This document shows, in pieces, positions 19,674 through 27,745 of a stretch of 64,000 bases of DNA; the first letter of the stretch is position 1; each line of letters begins with the position of its first letter. Source of the stretch: Modestobacter italicus (GTDB lineage Bacteria > Actinomycetota > Actinomycetes > Mycobacteriales > Geodermatophilaceae); contig NC_017955.1 in the NCBI RefSeq assembly GCF_000306785.1, forward strand, positions 1,736,001 through 1,800,000, in the 5' to 3' direction. Position numbers and translations under genes: made by a program. Under the pieces are notes generated by a model. That model worked only from the letters and a program-made list of their open reading frames with translations, did not search any database and was not told the origin of the DNA.

Positions 19674-20831
19674 GTGACCAGCACCCTCGAGCGCGCGACG
19701 GCGCTGCCGCCGCTGCAGCTCGGCGGGCTGACCGTCGACCCGGCCGTCGTCCTCGCGCCGATGGCCGGCATCACGAACCCGGCGTTCCGCACGCTGTGCC
19801 GGGAGTTCGGCGCCGGCCTGTACGTCTGCGAGATGATCACCACCCGGGCGCTGGTCGAGCGCAACGCCAAAACCCTGCAGATGGTGCAGGCCGCCCCCGG
19901 CGAGGCCGACGCGTTCAGCGTGCAGCTCTACGGCGTCGACCCGGCCACGGTCGGGCGCGCGGTGGAGATGCTGGTCGACGAGCAGGTCGCCGGCACCCGC
20001 CCGGCGCACATCGACCTCAACTTCGGCTGCCCGGTGCCCAAAGTGACCCGCAAGGGCGGTGGCTCCGCGCTGCCGTGGCGCCGGGTGCTGTTCCGGGACA
20101 TCGTCCGCGCGGCGGTCGGCGCCGCCCGCGACGTCCCGGTGACGGTGAAGACCCGGATCGGCATCGACGCCGAGCACGTCACCTACCTCGACGCCGGCCG
20201 GATCGCCCAGGACGAGGGCGCCGCCGCCATCACGCTGCACGGCCGCACCGCCGACCAGCTCTACAGCGGTACCGCCGACTGGGCGCCCATCGCGCGGTTG
20301 GTCGAGACCGTCGACATCCCGGTCCTCGGCAACGGCGACCTGTGGGAGGCCGACGACGCGCTGCGGATGGTGGCCGAGACCGGCTGCGCGGGCGTCGTCG
20401 TCGGCCGGGGCTGCCTGGGCCGGCCGTGGCTGTTCGGCGACCTCGCCGCCGCCTTCGCCGGGTCCGCCCGCCGCACGCTGCCCAGCTTCCGCGAGGTCGC
20501 CGCGATCATGCACCGGCACGCCACCCTGCTGGCCGCCGACCAGGGCGAGGTCCACGGCTGCACCGACTTCCGCAAGCACGTCGCCTGGTACCTCAAGGGC
20601 TTCTCCGTGGGCTCGGACGTGCGGCGGGCGCTGGCCATGGTGTCCGGCCTGGACGAGCTCGCCGAGCTGCTGGACGGCGTCCCCGACCAGCCCTACCCGG
20701 AGGCCGTGCTGGGCGCCCCGCGCGGGCGGACCAGCCCACCGCGACCGGTCGCGCTGCCCGAGGGCTGGCTGGCCGACCGCGACGACCCGCGACCCCCTGC
20801 GGGTGCGGAGATGCTGGTAGGTGGCGGATGA
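19674..20831 (+). CDS. dusB: tRNA-dihydrouridine synthase (DusB type)
   Basis: FMN enzyme that reduces uridines in the tRNA D-loop. The 385 residues form a TIM barrel with the N-terminal APMAGITNPAFRTLCREFGA, the active-site Cys C119 in DLNFGCPVPKV, the following RKGGGSAL, the FMN-binding HGRTADQLYSG and GNGDLWEADDA. It has a C-terminal helical RNA-binding domain with ACTDFRKH-like sequence (HGCTDFRKHVAWYLKGF). TACGCT six bases before the GTG suggests a leaderless transcript. Confidence 0.95.
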   Translation: MTSTLERATALPPLQLGGLTVDPAVVLAPMAGITNPAFRTLCREFGAGLYVCEMITTRALVERNAKTLQMVQAAPGEADAFSVQLYGVDPATVGRAVEMLVDEQVAGTRPAHIDLNFGCPVPKVTRKGGGSALPWRRVLFRDIVRAAVGAARDVPVTVKTRIGIDAEHVTYLDAGRIAQDEGAAAITLHGRTADQLYSGTADWAPIARLVETVDIPVLGNGDLWEADDALRMVAETGCAGVVVGRGCLGRPWLFGDLAAAFAGSARRTLPSFREVAAIMHRHATLLAADQGEVHGCTDFRKHVAWYLKGFSVGSDVRRALAMVSGLDELAELLDGVPDQPYPEAVLGAPRGRTSPPRPVALPEGWLADRDDPRPPAGAEMLVGGG

Positions 20832-21286
20832 CGCAGGGCCCGTTCCTCTACGACGACGACCCGATGCCGCTGCACACCGGCACCCCGCGGAACCGCAACG
20901 GCACGCTGATCGCGCTGCTCAGCGCCACGGTGCTCATCGCCGTCCTCATGGTCGGCGGCATGGTGCTGTTCAAGGGCACCGCCGCCGAGCAGGCCGAGGA
21001 GGTGGCCGAGGTGTTCACCAAGTCGCTGGCCGCCGGTGACACCGAGACCGCCTACGGGCTGGTCTGCGACTCCGAGCGACTCCGGATCACCCCTGAGCAG
21101 CTCGCCGGGGACTACCTGCAGCCCGGCACCCCGACCGTCACCGGCTCCCGCGGCGAGCGCATTGACGACGGGCCGGTGCGCTACGTCCAGGTCCGCTGGG
21201 ACGACGGCGGGACCAGCACGACGACCGAGCTCACCGTCGTCCCGGAGGGCGGCACCAAGGTCTGTGGCACCAGCGCGGGGGGCTGA
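20828..21286 (+). CDS. Single-pass membrane protein with extracytoplasmic domain, unknown
   Basis: 152 residues: a short cytoplasmic N-terminus rich in Asp and Pro, one membrane helix (about 26-48), then an outside domain with AEQAEEVAEVFTKSLAAGDT and Cys residues at CDSER and KVCGT that could pair. The layout recalls actinobacterial DUF4878-like lipocalin/NTF2-type proteins, but I am not certain. The ATG overlaps the dusB stop, so it is co-translated. Confidence 0.75.
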   Translation: MTQGPFLYDDDPMPLHTGTPRNRNGTLIALLSATVLIAVLMVGGMVLFKGTAAEQAEEVAEVFTKSLAAGDTETAYGLVCDSERLRITPEQLAGDYLQPGTPTVTGSRGERIDDGPVRYVQVRWDDGGTSTTTELTVVPEGGTKVCGTSAGG

Positions 21287-21343
21287 CGGCTCGCCGTCCC
21301 CAGGCGTCGCACCGGCGTCGGCACCGCGTGGTACCCATGACGC

Positions 21344-21973
21344 GTGGCAGTGGGGGCGGGGCGGCTGGTCGGCCGGGTGATCGGGGCAGCGGTGGCCGCG
21401 GTCCTGCTCATGACCGGCGCCACGGCCCTGGCCATCTGGTGGACGGCGCGGCAGGACTCCCGGCCCGGCTCCGACGCGATCGTGGTGCTCGGGTCGGCGC
21501 AGTACAACGGCGTCCCGTCGTCGATCTTCGAGGCCCGGCTCGAGCACGCGCTGGAGCTGTACGAGGAGGGTGTCGCGCCGGTGATCGTCACCGTCGGGGG
21601 CAAGGCCACCGGCGACCAGTTCTCCGAGGCCGAGGCGGGCCGGGAGTACCTGGCCGACGCCGGGGTCCCGGACGACGCGCTGCTGGCGGTCCAGGAGGGC
21701 GCGGACACCCTGGAGAGCATGCGGGCGGTGGGCACGCAGTTCGACGACCGCGGCTGGGACACCGCCGTCCTGGTCACCGACCCCTGGCACGCGATGCGCG
21801 CCGAGCGGATGGCCGAGGACGCCGGCATGGACGCCCGCAGCTCGCCCACCCGGCAGGGCCCCGCGGTGCAGACGCGCACCACGCAGTTCCGCTACATCCT
21901 GCGGGAGACGGCTGCCTACCTGCTCTACCGCGTGACCGGCGAGAGCGTCGCCGGCGCCCCGGGCATCGGCTGA
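21344..21973 (+). CDS. YdcF/SanA-like DUF218 membrane-anchored protein
   Basis: 209 residues with one N-terminal membrane helix (about 12-33) followed by a DUF218 domain: DAIVVLGSAQYNG, ARLEHALELY, VTVGGKATGDQ, SEAEAGREYL and VTDPWHAMRAERMA. E. coli SanA and YdcF affect envelope permeability, and the enzymatic role is unknown. GTG at 21344 gives a signal-anchor at the right distance. It sits in the dusB-dnaG row. Confidence 0.9.
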   Translation: MAVGAGRLVGRVIGAAVAAVLLMTGATALAIWWTARQDSRPGSDAIVVLGSAQYNGVPSSIFEARLEHALELYEEGVAPVIVTVGGKATGDQFSEAEAGREYLADAGVPDDALLAVQEGADTLESMRAVGTQFDDRGWDTAVLVTDPWHAMRAERMAEDAGMDARSSPTRQGPAVQTRTTQFRYILRETAAYLLYRVTGESVAGAPGIG

Positions 21974-21990
21974 GGCTGAGGAAGGACATC

Positions 21991-22470
21991 GTGCTGGAGC
22001 TGGGCAAGAGCGGGTCGCACGGCACCGGGAAGGGCGCCGTGCCGGTGCTCTCCGACGGTGCCGTCGTCGCGACGTTGCACGCCTCGAACTGGAAGGAGGC
22101 GGCCACGGCCGAGGTGGGGGAGCGGTCGTGGGCCTTCGGTAAGGCCGGCCGTGAGCTGACCGGCCGGTGGGCCGTCGACCCCGAGGACGCCGTCCGGCTG
22201 CGGGCGCGGCAGACGTCCTACTGGAACGGCACCTGGGCGGTGGAGCTGGACGGCGTCGCGGTGGACGTGACGTCGGCGTCGCGCTGGAAGGGCACGCACC
22301 GGTACGCCGTCGGCGGCCGGCAGCTGGCGGGGAGCGGCACGACCGGGTCCTGGAGCCCACGGCCGACGCTCACCGCGAGCCCGGACCTGTCACTGGACCA
22401 CGCGGTCTTCCTGCTGTGGGTCGAGCTCGTCCTCGGCCGGCGCTGGGCCGCGGCCGCGGCGGCCGTCTGA
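21991..22470 (+). CDS. Conserved protein of unknown function preceding dnaG
   Basis: 159 residues, mostly beta-rich and polar (AVVATLHASNWKEAATAEV, RQTSYWNGTWAVELDG, ASRWKGTHRYAVGG), with a hydrophobic C-terminal segment (HAVFLLWVELVLGRRWAAAA) that may touch the membrane. GTG at 21991 has GAGGAAGG upstream. Its stop overlaps the dnaG ATG (TGATG), so the two are coupled. I do not recognise the family. Confidence 0.75.
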   Translation: MLELGKSGSHGTGKGAVPVLSDGAVVATLHASNWKEAATAEVGERSWAFGKAGRELTGRWAVDPEDAVRLRARQTSYWNGTWAVELDGVAVDVTSASRWKGTHRYAVGGRQLAGSGTTGSWSPRPTLTASPDLSLDHAVFLLWVELVLGRRWAAAAAAV

Positions 22471-24848
22471 TGGCCGGCCGGGGGCGGATCCGCGCCGCGG
22501 ACATCGCGACGGTCCGCGAGCGGGCCAAGATCGACGAGATCATCGGCGAGCACCTGCAGCTCAAGCGCGCCGGCGGCGGCAGCCTCAAGGGGCTGTGCCC
22601 GTTCCACGACGAGAAGTCGCCGTCCTTCAACGTCACCCCGTCGCGAAACCTGTTCCACTGCCTCGCGGGTGAGACCGGCGTGCTCACCGAAGACGGGACC
22701 ATCCCGATCCGGGAGCTGGCCGGTAAGACGGTGCGCGTCCTCAACGGGGACGGCGGCTGGGTCGAGGCTCCGTTCAAGAGCTACGGCGTGCAGCGGCTGA
22801 TGCGCATGACGCTCACCCGCAACGGCCGGACCAAGGTCGTCCACGCGACCGACGAGCACCGCTGGTTCGTGCCGTCCGGGGCCCTCCGGCAGCACCGCCG
22901 CGAGAAGCTGACCAAGGACCTCCAGCCCGGCGACCGGCTGTCGCACTCGTTGCCAGCAGCCCGCGAGCTCGTCGCTGCCGGCGCAGCCGCAGGCGGAGGC
23001 CGGATGGACGTCCCTGCACGTGGGACGGTCGGCGGCGACCTCGACTGGGTCGTGCAGTCGGTGGAGTGGAGCGACCGGGTCGAAGAGGTCTTCTGCGCGG
23101 AGGTGCCAGGGACCCACGCCTTCACGCTCGAGGACGACCTGCTCACCGGCAACTGCTTCGGTTGTGGGGAAGGCGGCGACGTCATCGCCTTCATCCAGAA
23201 GATCGACCACCTGTCCTTCACCGAGGCGGTCGAGCTGCTCGCCGGTCGCACCGGCGTGCAGCTGCAGTACGAGGACGACGGCGGTCGCGCCACCGCCGGC
23301 CCGAACCGGGCGCAGGCCGGGCAGCGGGCTCGGCTGGTCGCGGCCAACACCGCCGCCGCGGACTTCTACGCCGCCCAGCTGATGACCCCGGAGGCCGCGC
23401 CGGCGCGGACGTTCCTCGCCGAGCGCGGCTTTGACCGGCAGGTGGCGCTGGACTTCGGCTGCGGCTACGCCCCCGGCGGCTGGGACACCCTGACCCGGCA
23501 CCTGCGCGGATTGGGCTACACCCAGGAGGAGCTGGTCACCGGCGGGCTGGCCAAGGAGTCCTCCCGGGGCACCCTCATCGACCGGTTCCACCGCCGGCTG
23601 CTGTGGCCGATCCGCGACCTCACCGGCGACGTCATCGGGTTCGGGGCGCGCAAGCTCATGGACGACGACCAGGGCCCCAAGTACCTGAACACCCCTGAGA
23701 CGCCGCTGTACAAGAAGAGCACCGTCCTCTACGGCGTGGAGCGGGCCAAGCGGGACATCGCCCGCAGCCACCAGGCGGTCGTCGTCGAGGGCTACACCGA
23801 CGTGATGGCCTGCCACGTGGCCGGCGTGACCACCGCGGTCGCCTCCTGCGGCACCGCGTTCGGCGCCGAGCACATCAACGTGCTGCGCCGGCTGCTGATG
23901 GACCAGGACGAGTTCCGCGGTGAGGTGATCTACACCTTCGACGGCGACGCGGCCGGGCAGGCGGCGGCGATGAAGTCCTTCAAGGAGGACCAGCGCTTCG
24001 TCGCGCAGACCTTCGTCGCGGTCGAGCAGGAGGGGCGCGACCCCTGCGAGCTGCGCCAGGCGCACGGCGACGCCGCCGTCCGCGACCTCATCGCCCGCCG
24101 GACGCCGCTGATCGAGTTCGTGCTGCGGACGACGCTGGACGGCTACGACCTGGACACCGTCGAGGGCCGGGTCGCCGCGCTGGACAAGACGGCGCCGCTG
24201 CTGGCCCAGATCAAGGACCACGCGCTCCGCCCCGCCTACGCCCGCCGGCTGGCCGGCCTGCTCGGCCTGCCCGACGAGACGGACGTCGTCGCCCGGGTGC
24301 GCCAGCTGGCCGGCGACAGCGGCGGCGAGCAGCGCCCGCGGTCCCGCCCGCGCGCCGCGCAGCGCTCCCCGGAGGACGCAGCCCGTGAGGTCGAACGGGA
24401 GGCGGTCAAGGCAGCGCTCCAGTGCCCGGAGATCGCCGGACCTGACTTCGACGCCGTGGCGCCGAGTGCGTACACCGACCCGGACTACGCGGCAGTGGCG
24501 GCCGGGGTCGCCGGCGCCGGGGGAGCGGCCGGGGCGACGACGTCCGGGCCGGCCTGGCTGGAGGAGGTCTCGGCGCACGTCGACCGGGACTCTGCGAAGG
24601 GGATGCTGACCGCGCTGGCGGTCGAGCCGATGCACAGCGTCGGGGAGAACGACCCCGGTTACGTCAACGCGCTGATGGCCCGGCTGCAGCTGATGGCCAC
24701 CGACCGCGAGGTGGTGGCGGTGAAGGGCAAGCTGCAGCGCACCAACCCGGTCGAGGCGCAGGACGAGTACATGCGGGCGTTCAAGAAGCTCATCGACCTG
24801 GAGCAGCTGGCCCGGTCGCTGCGGGCGCGGGCGGCCGGCGGGCTGTGA
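22470..24848 (+). CDS. dnaG: DNA primase DnaG, interrupted by an in-frame intein
   Basis: Makes RNA primers for chromosome replication together with DnaB. The precursor has 792 residues; removal of a 165-residue intein (64-228) would leave 627, a normal DnaG length. The N-terminal CHC2 zinc site is C43, H46 and then C229/C232 of the precursor, so the intein splits the zinc-binding motif FHC-FGCGEGGD. The TOPRIM domain shows VVVEGYTDVMACHVAGV, ASCGTAFG and YTFDGDAAGQ. The C-terminal helicase-binding domain follows. The ATG overlaps the previous stop. Primase activity should require splicing, because the unspliced zinc site cannot form. Confidence 0.97.
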   Translation: MAGRGRIRAADIATVRERAKIDEIIGEHLQLKRAGGGSLKGLCPFHDEKSPSFNVTPSRNLFHCLAGETGVLTEDGTIPIRELAGKTVRVLNGDGGWVEAPFKSYGVQRLMRMTLTRNGRTKVVHATDEHRWFVPSGALRQHRREKLTKDLQPGDRLSHSLPAARELVAAGAAAGGGRMDVPARGTVGGDLDWVVQSVEWSDRVEEVFCAEVPGTHAFTLEDDLLTGNCFGCGEGGDVIAFIQKIDHLSFTEAVELLAGRTGVQLQYEDDGGRATAGPNRAQAGQRARLVAANTAAADFYAAQLMTPEAAPARTFLAERGFDRQVALDFGCGYAPGGWDTLTRHLRGLGYTQEELVTGGLAKESSRGTLIDRFHRRLLWPIRDLTGDVIGFGARKLMDDDQGPKYLNTPETPLYKKSTVLYGVERAKRDIARSHQAVVVEGYTDVMACHVAGVTTAVASCGTAFGAEHINVLRRLLMDQDEFRGEVIYTFDGDAAGQAAAMKSFKEDQRFVAQTFVAVEQEGRDPCELRQAHGDAAVRDLIARRTPLIEFVLRTTLDGYDLDTVEGRVAALDKTAPLLAQIKDHALRPAYARRLAGLLGLPDETDVVARVRQLAGDSGGEQRPRSRPRAAQRSPEDAAREVEREAVKAALQCPEIAGPDFDAVAPSAYTDPDYAAVAAGVAGAGGAAGATTSGPAWLEEVSAHVDRDSAKGMLTALAVEPMHSVGENDPGYVNALMARLQLMATDREVVAVKGKLQRTNPVEAQDEYMRAFKKLIDLEQLARSLRARAAGGL
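22659..23153 (+). other. Mini-intein inside DnaG (165 residues)
   Basis: The intein begins with Cys (CLAGETGVLTEDGTIPIREL, block A), has block B with T-x-x-H in VVHATDEHRWFV, block F in VFCAEVPGTHAFTLEDDLL, and ends LTGN followed by the +1 Cys of FGCG. The terminal Asn and the flanking Cys nucleophiles are all present. The penultimate residue is Gly instead of the usual His. There is no LAGLIDADG or HNH endonuclease segment, so it is a mini-intein that can no longer home by itself. Exteins join as LFH-CFGCG. Confidence 0.93.
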
Positions 24849-25417
24849 GCCTCGTCGAGCGGGTCCGCGCCCGGTTCGCCCGGCCACCGGAGGCGGTGCG
24901 CGCGGTGGTCTCTGCGGACGCCGACGAGCGGGTGCTCGCCTGGGGCGAGCGGGTCGACGGCGGCTGGACCGTGGCGACGTCGCGCGGGCTGCGCGTCGTC
25001 CCGGCCGGGCTGGACCTGAGCGCCGCCGCCGAGGTGCCGGTGCTGCCGTGGCACGAGATCGGCAGCGCCCGCTGGAACGCCGCCGGAAGCGGCGGCACGT
25101 TCGTCGTGACGCCGCTGACGGAGGTCGAGCCGGGCGTCCAGGCGCGGCTGGCGCCGCAGCGGCACGTGCTGCGCGAGGCGGGGGAGCTCCCGGCGGTGCT
25201 GAAGAAGCGGGTGGACCAGACGGTGGTCACCAGCCAGCGGCACCCGCTGCCGAGTGGTGGTGCGGTGCTGCTGGTGGCGCGGCGGGTGCCCGGTCAGGCG
25301 GCCCGGGAGTGGACCGTGGTGTTCGACGACGACGCGGACCGTGACGACCCGGTCGCCCGCGACCTTGCGCGGGAGCGGCTGGCCGCCGCAGTCGCGGCTG
25401 ACGACCCCACCCGCTGA
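24845..25417 (+). CDS. Conserved actinobacterial protein of unknown function
   Basis: 190 soluble residues: LAWGERVDGGWTVATSRGLR, then LPWHEIGSARWN, then VDQTVVTSQRHPLPSGG. The pattern, with a Trp-rich beta-structured N-terminus, is typical of a small conserved protein found after dnaG in actinobacteria. No catalytic motif is evident. GTG at 24845 overlaps the dnaG stop by four bases, so it is co-translated. Confidence 0.8.
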   Translation: MSLVERVRARFARPPEAVRAVVSADADERVLAWGERVDGGWTVATSRGLRVVPAGLDLSAAAEVPVLPWHEIGSARWNAAGSGGTFVVTPLTEVEPGVQARLAPQRHVLREAGELPAVLKKRVDQTVVTSQRHPLPSGGAVLLVARRVPGQAAREWTVVFDDDADRDDPVARDLARERLAAAVAADDPTR

Positions 25418-25434
25418 GCAGGTGGGGTCGGGGG

Positions 25435-25647
25435 TCAGCGGCTGCCGGTCTCGTTCCCGATGCGGTTCTTGACGGAGCTGACGGCGGCGTCGGCGCGGGC
25501 CTGGGCCATGCCGGCGGCGCTCTGCAGGCGCGGGTCGTCCTTGGCGTGGTGGTAGGCGCGGCGGATCTGCTCGTAGCGCTCGCGACCGGCCTTCGCGCCG
25601 AGGACGTAGCCGGCGCCGAAGCCGGCGATGAAGGACAGCTTGGCCAC
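25435..25647 (-). CDS. Small YtxH-like protein
   Basis: 70 residues starting MAKLSFIAGFGAGYVLGAKA: a glycine-rich hydrophobic N-terminal helix, then RERYEQIRRAYHHAKDDPRL, then an Ala-rich amphipathic helix. The GxGxGYVLGAKAGRERYEQI pattern matches small actinobacterial YtxH-type proteins, thought to be membrane-associated stress proteins. AGGAGG-like sequence (GGAGGTCC on the minus strand) precedes the ATG. Convergent with the dnaG operon. Confidence 0.85.
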   Translation of the reverse strand: MAKLSFIAGFGAGYVLGAKAGRERYEQIRRAYHHAKDDPRLQSAAGMAQARADAAVSSVKNRIGNETGSR

Positions 25648-25780
25648 GAGGGACCTCCTGGGTTCGGGGAATGATCACGCTACCGGGCTGTCCGACATCC
25701 GACCCGCCGAGTGCCCCCCACCTGCATGGCCCGCCGTGGGTGAGGTAATCTGGATGAGCGAACGGGCCACCACCCGTCGT

Positions 25781-25856
25781 TCCCTCGTAGCTCAATTGGC
25801 AGAGCATGCGACTGTTAATCGCAGGGTTATAGGTTCAAGTCCTATCGAGGGAGCCA
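25781..25856 (+). tRNA. tRNA-Asn (GTT), CCA encoded
   Basis: A full cloverleaf can be drawn. The acceptor TCCCTCG pairs with CGAGGGA, the D arm is GCTC/GAGC, and the anticodon stem TGCGA/TCGCA encloses the loop CTGTTAA, giving anticodon GTT. The T arm is ATAGG/CCTAT with TTCAAGT. Discriminator G and CCA follow. No integrase or direct repeat of the 3' end was seen nearby. Confidence 0.98.
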
Positions 25857-25859
25857 CAC

Positions 25860-25899
25860 AGAGGCTCTGACCGGCGGGTACGCCAGTCAGAGCCTCTTC
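25860..25899 (+). terminator. Intrinsic terminator of tRNA-Asn
   Basis: AGAGGCTCTGAC and GTCAGAGCCTCT form perfect 12-bp arms around a 14-base loop, three bases after the tRNA. The T-rich TCT tail makes this the most classical terminator in the window. Confidence 0.88.
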
Positions 25900-25963
25900 T
25901 CTGTCCAAGTCGGCTCGCGCCCTCGGCCGATCGACGCGAGACGCGCGCCAGCCGGCGCGCCGG

Positions 25964-26530
25964 TCAGGCCTTGTTCGGCCGGCCTGTCAGCTTGTCGCGC
26001 AGCCGGTCGACGAGGCCGACCCCCGGTCCGAGCGTCTTGTGGAACAGCTCGCTGTGCGGGGCTGACGGGTGTGGGCGAGTCGGGGCGGCCTTCTTCGCGG
26101 CCTCGACCTTGCCGCCGATTTCCACCAGTTGCTCCCGGCTCAGGTGAGCGCGCAGCAACGGGAACTGGTCGCGCTCCTCGTCGGAGACGTGGTCGCGCAG
26201 CACCGTCTCCAGGCGGCCGAGGGTCTGCAGGAACTTCGGGTCCGCCGAGTCGACGTCCTCCAGTTCCTTCATCATCTCGACGAGCTCCTGGTGCTCCTCG
26301 ACGTCGTGCTGGACCCTGCTCTCGCCGTCCGGCAAGTGGTCCTTCATGGCCGGGTACACGTACATCTCCTCGGCCACCGAGTGCCGCATCAGCTCGGCGA
26401 TCACGGTGTCGGCCAGGTCCCGGCGCTGCCCAGGATCAGCCCCGGGGATCTGGCCGATCAGGTCCATGACCTCGTGGTGGTCGGTGGTGAGGATGTCGAC
26501 GACGTCCTGGTCGCCGGTGCTCGTGGTCAT
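25964..26530 (-). CDS. Hemerythrin HHE-domain protein
   Basis: 188 residues forming a four-helix bundle that binds a di-iron centre. Ligand candidates are in TDHHEVMDLI, HSVAEEMYVYPAM, HDVEEHQEL and HVSDEERDQFP. Such proteins bind oxygen or nitric oxide, or sense redox stress. The C-terminal 40 residues, rich in Pro and Lys, are outside the domain. ATG at 26530 is chosen; an ATG 12 bases upstream (26542) is equally possible. Confidence 0.92.
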   Translation of the reverse strand: MTTSTGDQDVVDILTTDHHEVMDLIGQIPGADPGQRRDLADTVIAELMRHSVAEEMYVYPAMKDHLPDGESRVQHDVEEHQELVEMMKELEDVDSADPKFLQTLGRLETVLRDHVSDEERDQFPLLRAHLSREQLVEIGGKVEAAKKAAPTRPHPSAPHSELFHKTLGPGVGLVDRLRDKLTGRPNKA

Positions 26531-26584
26531 CTCGTCCCACATCCGTGCGCCTACCAGCGGAGCGCCTCTTGCTCCACGCTCTTC

Positions 26585-26788
26585 CTACCCCTGGCACACG
26601 CTGTCGTACCAGCCGCGCCGGACGACGCTCCACGACACCGGCGCCACGCTGGCCAGCGACGCCACCTCCTCGCGGCGCAGACCCGCGACCTGCCGTCATC
26701 CGCCGTAGTCGGGCAGCCCGACGTCGGCGGGCGTGAGCCGGGCGCGGCGGGTGGTCAGGAAGTCGCGGATCTGCGCCGTGAGGTCCAT
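26585..26788 (-). pseudogene. Broken XRE/MmyB-type regulator
   Basis: The frame starts MDLTAQIRDFLTTRRARLTP and ADVGLPDYGG, the exact N-terminus of MmyB-type regulators, then meets TGA at 26696-26698 where the family has Arg. After the stop the same frame continues RQVAGLRREEVASLA, the next conserved block, and then degenerates and ends. The remaining 200 residues of the family are missing. GGAGG before its ATG overlaps the end of the aldo/keto reductase gene, five bases away, so the regulator was once coupled to it. The rest of the gap to the hemerythrin gene holds no other gene. Confidence 0.8.
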
Positions 26789-26793
26789 CGCGG

Positions 26794-27678
26794 TCAGTCC
26801 TCCGGGATGACCCGCTCGAACCGCGAGGTGTCGGCACCGTCGGGGTCCGGGCCGCCGCGGCGGCCGGTGTCCAGGGCGTCGATCCTGGCCATCTCGTCCG
26901 GCGTCAGCTCGAAGTCGAACACCGCGAGGTTCTCGGCGATGCGCGCCGGGTTCGTCGACTTCGGGATGGCGTTGCGGCCGTGCTGGACGTGCCAGCGCAG
27001 CATCACCTGGGCCGGCGTCCGGTCGTGCGCCGCGGCGACGGTGCCGATGGTCTCGTCGTCCAGGACGCTCCGCCGTTCGTCCCCGAAGCCCGGGTAGAAG
27101 GTGATGCCGCCGATCGGCGACCAGGACTGGTCGTGGATGCCGTGCTCGGCGTCCGCGGCCTGCACGTCGCGCTGCTGGAAGTACGGGTGCAGCTCGATCT
27201 GGTTCAGCGCCGGGACGATCTCGGTGCGGTCGAGCAGGGTCGCGAGGTGGTGCGGCATGAAGTTGCTGACCCCGATGGCCCGCACCCTCCCGTCCCGGTG
27301 CAGCTGCTCGAGCGCCTGGTAGGCCGCGATGGTCTTCTCGAACCGGTCCGGCGCCGGCTGGTGGAGGATCAGCACGTCGATCGTGTCGAACCCGAGCTTG
27401 CGGGTGGCCTTCTCGAAGGCGTGCAGCGTCTGGTCGTACCCGTAGTCCGAGACCCAGATCTTGGTCTCCACCACGATCTCGTGCCGGTCGACGCCGGAGG
27501 CGCGGATGCCCTCGCCCACCTGCCGCTCGTTGCCGTAGGCGGCCGCGGTGTCGATGTGCCGGTAGCCGACCTCGAGCGCGGTACGCACCGCCGCCGTCGT
27601 CTCCTCGGGCGAGCTCTGGAAGACCCCGAAGCCGATCGGCGGCAGCTGGACGCCGTTGTTGAGCGTGATCATCTCCAT
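26794..27678 (-). CDS. Aldo/keto reductase
   Basis: 294-residue NADPH-dependent carbonyl reductase with a TIM barrel. The catalytic tetrad positions are visible in HIDTAAAYGNE (Asp, Tyr), VETKIWVSDYG (Lys) and LILHQPAPDR (His). The C-terminal cofactor site is IPKSTNPARIAEN. It resembles 2,5-diketo-gluconate reductase-type enzymes, but the substrate is unknown. ATG at 27678 gives the standard MEMITLNNGVQLPPIGFG start. It is followed at once by the broken regulator, which probably once controlled it. Confidence 0.93.
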   Translation of the reverse strand: MEMITLNNGVQLPPIGFGVFQSSPEETTAAVRTALEVGYRHIDTAAAYGNERQVGEGIRASGVDRHEIVVETKIWVSDYGYDQTLHAFEKATRKLGFDTIDVLILHQPAPDRFEKTIAAYQALEQLHRDGRVRAIGVSNFMPHHLATLLDRTEIVPALNQIELHPYFQQRDVQAADAEHGIHDQSWSPIGGITFYPGFGDERRSVLDDETIGTVAAAHDRTPAQVMLRWHVQHGRNAIPKSTNPARIAENLAVFDFELTPDEMARIDALDTGRRGGPDPDGADTSRFERVIPED

Positions 27679-27745
27679 GCGCTCGACGTTAGGCGCGCCC
27701 TCCCGGGCCACGACAGTGACCACCAGTACCCCCCGGACGCTGGGC

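Noticed and set aside
22218-24887. Open frame of nearly 900 codons opposite dnaG
   Set aside because: Mirror frame of dnaG including the intein; no motifs.
25781-25899. tRNA-Asn as an integration site for a genomic island
   Set aside because: No integrase, no direct repeat of the tRNA 3' end and no change in base composition downstream.
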